DNA of 5,698 bases, taken from Chromatiales bacterium (GTDB taxonomy: Bacteria; Pseudomonadota; Gammaproteobacteria; Thiohalospirales; Thiohalospiraceae). The stretch covers positions 1 to 5,698 of the forward strand of contig JALSRO010000022.1 of the NCBI GenBank assembly GCA_026984715.1, read 5' to 3'. The notes below the pieces were generated by a model. That model was not told where the DNA came from. It saw only the letters and a program-made list of their open reading frames with translations, and made no database searches. This document shows, piece after piece, positions 1-5,698 of the stretch; positions within the stretch are counted from its first letter, which is position 1, and each line of letters starts with the position of its first letter. A program made the translations under genes and the position numbers.

Positions 1-854
1 TAACCCGCGCCATCGAGAATGCCCAGCGCAAGGTGGAGGGGCGCAACTTCGACATCCGCAAGCAGTTGCTGGAGTATGATGATGTTGCCAATGACCAGCG
101 CAAGGTAATCTATGCCCAACGAAAGGAGCTGATGGAGGCGGATGATATCTCCGACATCATTCAGGATATCCGCTATGATGTGGTGAATGCACTGATCGAC
201 TCCTACATCCCGCCCCAGAGCATCGATGAGCAGTGGGACATCTCCGGTCTCGAGCAGGCGCTGGAGACCGAGTTCGGAGTTCAACTGGAACTGCAGAAAT
301 GGCTGGATGAGGACAGCCAGCTGGGCGAGGAGGGGCTTCGGGAGCGGATTCTGGAAGCGTTCGAGAAGGAGTATGCCGCCAAGGAGCAGCTGGCGGGCAG
401 CGAGGTTCTGCGCCATTTCGAGAAGGCCGCCATGCTTCAGGTACTGGACACTGCCTGGAAAGAGCACCTGGCCGCGATGGACTATCTGCGCCAGGGTATC
501 CACCTGCGCGGATATGCCCAGAAGAATCCCACCCAGGAGTTCAAACGGGAATCCTTCGAGCTGTTCAACCAGCTGCTGGAGCGCATCAAACACGAGACCA
601 TTGCCGTACTGAGCAAGGTTCAGGTGCGGGCCGAAGAGGATGTGGAAGCGGTGCAGGAGCAGCGTCGCCAGCATGGCGAAGTGCGTTATCAGCATGCTCA
701 GGCATCGGCGCTGGGTGATGGAGCGGAGAGCACTGCCGAGCAGCCGCAGGAGCAGAAGCCGTTCGTCCGCGAAGGGCGCAAGATCGGCCGTAATGAACCC
801 TGTCCGTGCGGTTCCGGCAAGAAGTACAAACAGTGCCACGGAAAGATTAGCTGA
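1..854 (+). CDS. secA: Protein translocase subunit SecA, C-terminal part (5' truncated by window edge)
   Basis: SecA is the ATPase motor that pushes unfolded preproteins through SecYEG in the inner membrane. The visible part is 283 codons, read from base 3 to the stop at 852-854, against about 900 residues for a full SecA. The ATPase domains therefore lie left of the window. The fragment opens in the helical scaffold with [20 protein letters not shown], a SecA signature. It continues through the helical wing and the conserved block [20 protein letters not shown] (from residue 152 of the fragment). A low-conservation, Q/E/A-rich linker follows. It ends in the zinc-binding tail [13 protein letters not shown], with metal ligands C267, C269, C278 and H279 (fragment numbering); this tail contacts SecB and phospholipid. 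Its presence argues for a SecB-using proteobacterial SecA. The frame stays open through base 3, so an internal GTG at 33 is not a start. argJ follows 6 bases later. Confidence 0.98.
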   Translation, partial: TRAIENAQRKVEGRNFDIRKQLLEYDDVANDQRKVIYAQRKELMEADDISDIIQDIRYDVVNALIDSYIPPQSIDEQWDISGLEQALETEFGVQLELQKWLDEDSQLGEEGLRERILEAFEKEYAAKEQLAGSEVLRHFEKAAMLQVLDTAWKEHLAAMDYLRQGIHLRGYAQKNPTQEFKRESFELFNQLLERIKHETIAVLSKVQVRAEEDVEAVQEQRRQHGEVRYQHAQASALGDGAESTAEQPQEQKPFVREGRKIGRNEPCPCGSGKKYKQCHGKIS

Positions 855-860
855 ACGAAT

Positions 861-2081
861 ATGGCTGTCGGTTGGAAAGGGTGGCCGGAGATGCGTCCGG
901 TGGCGGGAATGAAGCTGGGAACCGCGTGCGCGGGAATCAAGCAGCCCGGCAGGCGCGATCTGGTACTGATCGAGTTGCAACCTGGCTCATCCTGTGCCGC
1001 ACTGTTTACCCGTAACCTGTTTCGGGCCGCCCCGGTACTGGTGGCAGAACGGCATCTGCGCCAGGCCCCCCCTCGCTACCTCCTGATCAATTCCGGAAAC
1101 GCCAATGCCGGTACCGGTGCCGAAGGGGTGGCACACGCCGAGGCCTGCTGCAGCAGGGTGGCGCAGCTCAGCGATTCTCCTGCCGAGGCGGTTCTGCCTT
1201 TCTCCACCGGAGTGATTGGTGAGCCGCTGCCGGTGGAGCGTATCGAAGCGGCGCTGCCGGATGCCATGGCGGTGTTGGCTCTGGATGGGTGGGAGGATGC
1301 TGCATACGGCATTATGACCACCGATACCGTCCCCAAGGGTGCTTCTACTACCGTCCAGATAGATGGGGAGGTGATTACAGTAACCGGAATTGCCAAGGGT
1401 GCCGGGATGATCCGCCCCGATATGGCGACCATGCTCGCCTTCCTCGGTACCGATGTGGCGGTGGCGCCGGAGTTGTTGCAGGGCTGTCTGCAGACTGCCG
1501 TGGCAAGCAGCTTCAACCGGATTACCGTGGATGGAGATACCTCCACCAACGATGCCTGCGTCCTGGTAAGCACCGGTGCATCTCCCCTTCCACCCATCGA
1601 GGACGCGGCTGACCCCCGCTATCCGCGCTTGGCCGGAGCTGTCTTCCAGATCTGTGAACGGTTGGCGCAGGCCATCGTGCGGGACGGTGAAGGGGCCAGC
1701 AAGTTCATCACCATCGAGGTCGATGGAGGGCGTGACGAACAAGAGTGCCTGCAGGTGGCCTATACCATTGCCCACTCGCCGCTGGTCAAGACCGCCTTTT
1801 ATGCCAGTGATCCCAACTGGGGTCGCATCCTGGCTGCAGTGGGGCGGGCGGGTATTGCCAAACTGGATATCGATGCGCTCACCCTCCACCTGAACGAGCT
1901 GTGTGTGGTTCGCGATGGTGGCAAGGCAGCGGAGTATCGTGAAGAGCTGGGCCAGTCGATCATGGACCAGGAGGAGATTACCGTCCGGGTGGGGTTGAGT
2001 CGGGGAGTAGCGCAGGCACGCATCTGGACCTGTGACCTCTCCCACGACTACATCCGCATCAATGCCGAATACCGCACTTGA
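861..2081 (+). CDS. argJ: Glutamate N-acetyltransferase / amino-acid N-acetyltransferase ArgJ
   Basis: ArgJ transfers the acetyl group from N-acetylornithine to glutamate, which recycles it in arginine biosynthesis. Bifunctional forms also make N-acetylglutamate from acetyl-CoA. The protein has 406 residues, the normal length. It is made as a precursor that cuts itself between Ala and Thr of the motif [16 protein letters not shown]. Here the cut falls at A189/T190, and T190 becomes the nucleophile at the N-terminus of the beta chain. T116-G117 in FSTGVIG matches the oxyanion-hole pair. DGEGASKF (from D275), SDPNWGRI and the C-terminal [10 protein letters not shown] are further family signatures. 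The ATG at 861 is preferred because MAVG matches remembered Pseudomonas ArgJ N-termini. No clear Shine–Dalgarno is visible 5-10 bases upstream, so translation may be coupled to secA, which ends 6 bases before. Whether this copy is bifunctional cannot be read from sequence alone. Confidence 0.97.
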   Translation: MAVGWKGWPEMRPVAGMKLGTACAGIKQPGRRDLVLIELQPGSSCAALFTRNLFRAAPVLVAERHLRQAPPRYLLINSGNANAGTGAEGVAHAEACCSRVAQLSDSPAEAVLPFSTGVIGEPLPVERIEAALPDAMAVLALDGWEDAAYGIMTTDTVPKGASTTVQIDGEVITVTGIAKGAGMIRPDMATMLAFLGTDVAVAPELLQGCLQTAVASSFNRITVDGDTSTNDACVLVSTGASPLPPIEDAADPRYPRLAGAVFQICERLAQAIVRDGEGASKFITIEVDGGRDEQECLQVAYTIAHSPLVKTAFYASDPNWGRILAAVGRAGIAKLDIDALTLHLNELCVVRDGGKAAEYREELGQSIMDQEEITVRVGLSRGVAQARIWTCDLSHDYIRINAEYRT

Positions 2082-3039
2082 GGGTACCTCTGCTGCGGCT
2101 CGCTCCCTGCATGTGGCAGCGGGTGTCATCGTCGGCTCCGGCGGCCGGATCCTGATTGCAAAGCGGCCCGAGCAGCTGCATCAGGGGGGATTGTGGGAGT
2201 TTCCGGGAGGCAAGCTGGAGCCGGGGGAGAGCGTGGCCGCCGCCTTGCGGCGTGAGCTGCAGGAGGAGTTGGGGATCCGGGTGGAACGGGCCCGTCCGCT
2301 GATCCGCATCCGCCATGACTACGGAGATCGGGTGGTTCTGCTCGATGTCTGGCGGGTAGAACGGTTTCATGGAGAGGGGTGCGGTCGGGAGGGTCAGGAG
2401 ATAGCATGGGTGGAGCCACACTCCCTTCTGGAATACACCTTTCCCGTCGCCAACCTCCCCATCGTAACCGCAGCACGCCTGCCATCCCGCTACCTCATTA
2501 CTCCGGAGCCCGGCACCGATTGGGATGGATTTCTGCTTGGTTTGGAGCGATGTCTGAATAGCGGAGTGACGCTGGTACAGCTGCGGGCCAGGCGGCTGAG
2601 CCGGCGCGAGTATGATGAGCTTGCGCGACGGGTCATTGCACTGTGCCGGGAACATGGTGCCCGGTTGCTGCTGAATGCCGACCCTTCCGCGGACACGGTT
2701 ATGGCTGCAGACGGCGTGCATCTTACCGCTGCCAGGCTGCTGGCGCTGAAACACCGGCCACTGCCGACGGGGCAGTGGGTGGCGGCCTCCTGTCACAATC
2801 GGCATGAGCTGATCCATGCCGCGCGGATTGGGGTGGATTTTGCTGTCCTGTCGCCAGTACTTCCGACTCGATCTCACCCGACGGCCGAGACTCTGGGGTG
2901 GGAGCGGTGGGAGCAACTGGTTGAATCAGCACCGTTTCCCGTCTATGCCCTTGGAGGTATGCGGGACGAGGATCTGCCGCTTGCATACTCTCGCGGAGCC
3001 CAGGGGATTGCGGCAATCCGTTCCATCTGGGGGGTTTGA
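2062..3039 (+). CDS. mutT: Nudix hydrolase (MutT-like) fused to a ThiE/TenI-like domain
   Basis: A two-domain protein of 325 residues from the ATG at 2062. Residues about 16-135 form a MutT-type Nudix domain with a perfect Nudix box (Gx5Ex7REUxEExGU) at G50-I72, including R64, E65, E68 and E69, which bind the metal. LWEFPGGK just before it is typical of MutT 8-oxo-dGTP pyrophosphatases. Residues about 144-325 resemble thiamine-phosphate synthase/TenI barrels: YLITPEP, VQLRAR (172-177), LLLNAD (202-207), GVHL (218-221), SPVLPT (264-269), ALGGM (296-300) and a final GAQGIAAI. The second domain lacks several ThiE residues (see findings), so thiamine synthesis is doubtful. The first domain probably sanitises oxidised nucleotides. 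The gene overlaps the end of argJ by 20 bases. The frame also offers a GTG at 2032, but ATG 2062 is nearer the first conserved strand (LHVAAGVIV). Neither has a clear ribosome-binding site. The fusion is a known gammaproteobacterial architecture that often sits beside argJ and secA. Confidence 0.93.
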   Translation: MPNTALEGTSAAARSLHVAAGVIVGSGGRILIAKRPEQLHQGGLWEFPGGKLEPGESVAAALRRELQEELGIRVERARPLIRIRHDYGDRVVLLDVWRVERFHGEGCGREGQEIAWVEPHSLLEYTFPVANLPIVTAARLPSRYLITPEPGTDWDGFLLGLERCLNSGVTLVQLRARRLSRREYDELARRVIALCREHGARLLLNADPSADTVMAADGVHLTAARLLALKHRPLPTGQWVAASCHNRHELIHAARIGVDFAVLSPVLPTRSHPTAETLGWERWEQLVESAPFPVYALGGMRDEDLPLAYSRGAQGIAAIRSIWGV

Positions 3040-3069
3040 CCGTTACCGACTCATTTCGGCTCATTGTCG

Positions 3070-3109
3070 CCGGATAGCTGCCTTTGTGCTAGAATTCCCG
3101 GTCTTTTTT
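3070..3109 (+). terminator. Possible weak intrinsic terminator of the secA–argJ–mutT block
   Basis: CCGGA (3070-3074) and TAGC (3075-3078) can pair with GCTA (3088-3091) and TCCCGG (3096-3101). The 3' arm has an internal bulge and one extra C, and the loop is 9 bases. Six T residues follow at 3104-3109. The geometry is imperfect, and the element overlaps the recX promoter motif, so it may be chance. It is the only hairpin plus T-run in the gap after the fusion gene. Confidence 0.25.
3087..3095 (+). promoter_or_regulatory. Extended -10 promoter for recX
   Basis: TGCTAGAAT at 3087-3095 fits the extended -10 consensus TGnTAnAAT. No -35 box sits at the usual 16-18 base spacing: TTGTCG (3064-3069) is 20 bases away. 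Extended -10 promoters can work without a strong -35. Transcription would start near 3101-3104, giving recX a leader of about 42-45 bases. This would make recX (and perhaps alaS) independent of the upstream operon. No LexA-type CTG-N10-CAG site is seen around it. Confidence 0.55.
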
Positions 3110-3145
3110 CGATTTTGCACGGCCTTGACAGCTGGCTGAGGGAGT

Positions 3146-3625
3146 ATGGCAGAGGCAGATCCGCACCAGGGGAAGAGTGGCCTTGTTCACGAGGTGCAGG
3201 AGATTGCCATTCGGCTTTTGGCGCGGCGTGAACACTCCGTTCGGGAACTGCGTCGCAAACTGCGTCAAAGGGGGTTCGATGAACCGGTTGTTGCAGAGGT
3301 GCTCGAAGAGCTACAGCGGCAACGGCTGCTCAGCGACAGACGTTTCGCAGAGATGTATGTGCGCCACCGGCGTGACCGGGGAAACGGGCCGATACGCATC
3401 CAGGCCGAACTACGTCGGCGGGGTGTTGCCGAGGAGCTGATAGATGCCACTGTCGATCTGCAGGATCCCGACTGGTTCAGGTTGCTGGCAGAGGTGCGCG
3501 AGAAACGCTTCGGTGCAGCCTTGCCTCGTGACTCCAGGGAGTGGGCCCGTCAAGCTCGATTCCTGCAGCATCGTGGATTTCCTGCCGAGCAGATCCGCGT
3601 TTTGCTCAGAGAGGTAACTTATTAA
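3146..3625 (+). CDS. recX: Regulatory protein RecX
   Basis: RecX binds RecA filaments and modulates, usually limits, recombinase and coprotease activity. The protein has 159 residues, close to the E. coli length of 166. It is all-helical, built from tandem three-helix units and rich in Arg and Glu. The first unit holds AIRLLARREHSVRELRRKL. The middle unit holds LLSDRRFAEMYVRHR (D64-F67 core) and GPIRIQAELRRRGV (from G81). The last unit holds RQARFLQHRGFPAEQIRVLL. All are family signatures. The start at 3146 is preceded by GAGG at 3138-3141, a plausible if close ribosome-binding site, and by an extended -10 promoter about 50 bases upstream. The stop is at 3623-3625. In many gammaproteobacteria recX follows recA directly and precedes alaS. 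Here alaS follows as expected, but a Nudix–ThiE-like gene stands where recA would be. Confidence 0.95.
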   Translation: MAEADPHQGKSGLVHEVQEIAIRLLARREHSVRELRRKLRQRGFDEPVVAEVLEELQRQRLLSDRRFAEMYVRHRRDRGNGPIRIQAELRRRGVAEELIDATVDLQDPDWFRLLAEVREKRFGAALPRDSREWARQARFLQHRGFPAEQIRVLLREVTY

Positions 3626-3800
3626 CCACGGCTGAATACGATATATATTGTTGCCGGGTTAATAGTAATTGATCCGGAAAATCCGGAGAGTGGCAGCTCG
3701 TCGATTTCTGCAGGGCAGAGCAGCGGCATTTGCGGTTGTTGCTGGAGAGGCGGGAAGCTTTTATCGATAATCTGTTGGTGCCCTGAGGTGATGGAACGGC

Positions 3801-3806
3801 TATGAT
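3801..3806 (+). promoter_or_regulatory. Candidate -10 element for alaS
   Basis: TATGAT matches five of six bases of the -10 consensus and lies 66 bases before the alaS ATG. The best -35-like hexamer, TTGGTG at 3775-3780, is 20 bases away, longer than normal, and the TG extension is absent. If used, transcription would begin near 3812, and the leader would contain the hairpin at 3836-3864. The alternative is that alaS is read through from the recX promoter. The same bases include the ATG ATG of the small open frame at 3802, so the two interpretations compete. Confidence 0.22.
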
Positions 3807-3872
3807 GTACATTTTTGGCAGAGTGGTAACGGAACGCCCCATCCAGACGGAAGAGCTGTGGGGCACGAAGGG

Positions 3873-3876
<4 letters not shown>
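3802..3876 (+). CDS. Possible 24-residue leader ORF overlapping the alaS start
   Basis: Two consecutive ATG codons at 3802 and 3805 open a frame of 24 codons whose TGA (3874-3876) overlaps the alaS ATG (3873-3875) as ATGA, the classic arrangement for translational coupling. A GGA at 3793-3795 lies 6 bases before the first ATG and could be a weak ribosome-binding site. The peptide begins MMYIFGRVV and ends ELWGTKG. It contains no alanine, so it is not an alanine attenuation peptide. I recognise no family. An open frame this short can easily be chance; the exact ATGA overlap is the main reason to list it. Confidence 0.18.
3836..3864 (+). promoter_or_regulatory. GC-rich hairpin in the alaS leader
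   Basis: GCCCCA (3836-3841) pairs perfectly with TGGGGC (3859-3864). After a two-base bulge, CAG (3844-3846) pairs with CTG (3856-3858). This leaves a 9-base loop (3847-3855) that displays ACGGA. The hairpin ends 8 bases before the alaS ATG and buries the GGGG at 3860-3863, which is the better-placed Shine–Dalgarno-like stretch. The structure could lower or gate alaS translation. E. coli AlaRS is known to repress its own gene by binding a palindrome near the transcription start, but whether this hairpin serves that role is inference. Confidence 0.4.

Positions 3877-5698
<1,822 letters not shown>

Noticed and set aside
33..35. GTG at 33 as the start of a separate gene
   Set aside because: The frame is open to the left edge and the residues before it ([10 protein letters not shown]) are standard SecA sequence, so this is an internal valine codon.
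987..2129. A 380-codon open frame on the minus strand opposite argJ
   Set aside because: It is a shadow of a complete, motif-rich ArgJ; the product is Gly/His/Gln-rich and matches nothing I know.
3632..3653. AT-rich ATATATATTG after recX as a LexA/SOS box
   Set aside because: SOS boxes need CTG-N10-CAG. The CTG at 3632-3634 is followed after ten bases by ATA, so the right half is missing.
3673..3687. TCCGG–AAAAT–CCGGA hairpin after recX as a terminator
   Set aside because: The stem is only 5 bp and no T-run follows; AGAG comes next.

Overview
This is a stretch of ordinary chromosome from a gammaproteobacterium. All five genes lie on the + strand: secA (3' end), argJ, a Nudix–ThiE-like fusion gene, recX, and alaS (5' end). 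The DNA is fairly GC-rich and the coding density is high. The SecA tail reads closely like the proteobacterial protein. The order secA–argJ–mutT, with an ArgJ that begins MAVG, matches my memory of the arrangement in Pseudomonas and related gammaproteobacteria. A free-living or sulfur-oxidising relative (Chromatiales-like) would fit, but the sequence does not settle genus or species.

Region 1 (1-3039) is a tightly packed block. SecA ends at 854. ArgJ starts after a 6-base gap at 861. The Nudix–ThiE-like gene starts inside the last codons of argJ. The three genes are probably transcribed together. Their jobs are unrelated: protein export motor, arginine biosynthesis, and nucleotide-pool cleaning or an uncharacterised ThiE-like function.

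Region 2 (3040-3145) separates the blocks. It holds a good extended -10 promoter (TGCTAGAAT, 3087-3095) facing recX. An imperfect hairpin with a T-run overlaps it and could end the upstream operon.

Region 3 (3146-5698) has recX, a 247-base leader or intergenic region, and alaS, which runs off the right edge after 608 complete codons. recX–alaS is the usual gammaproteobacterial neighbourhood, but recA, normally directly in front of recX, is absent. The alaS leader is the least explained part of the window. It has a GC-rich hairpin just before the start codon, two ANGGA motifs of the type bound by CsrA/RsmA, a 24-codon open frame overlapping the alaS start as ATGA, and a 37-codon open stretch with no start codon.

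I see no mobile element, CRISPR array, tRNA, rRNA or defence-type cassette. I do not see a new biological system here. The findings are modest regulatory and gene-order points.
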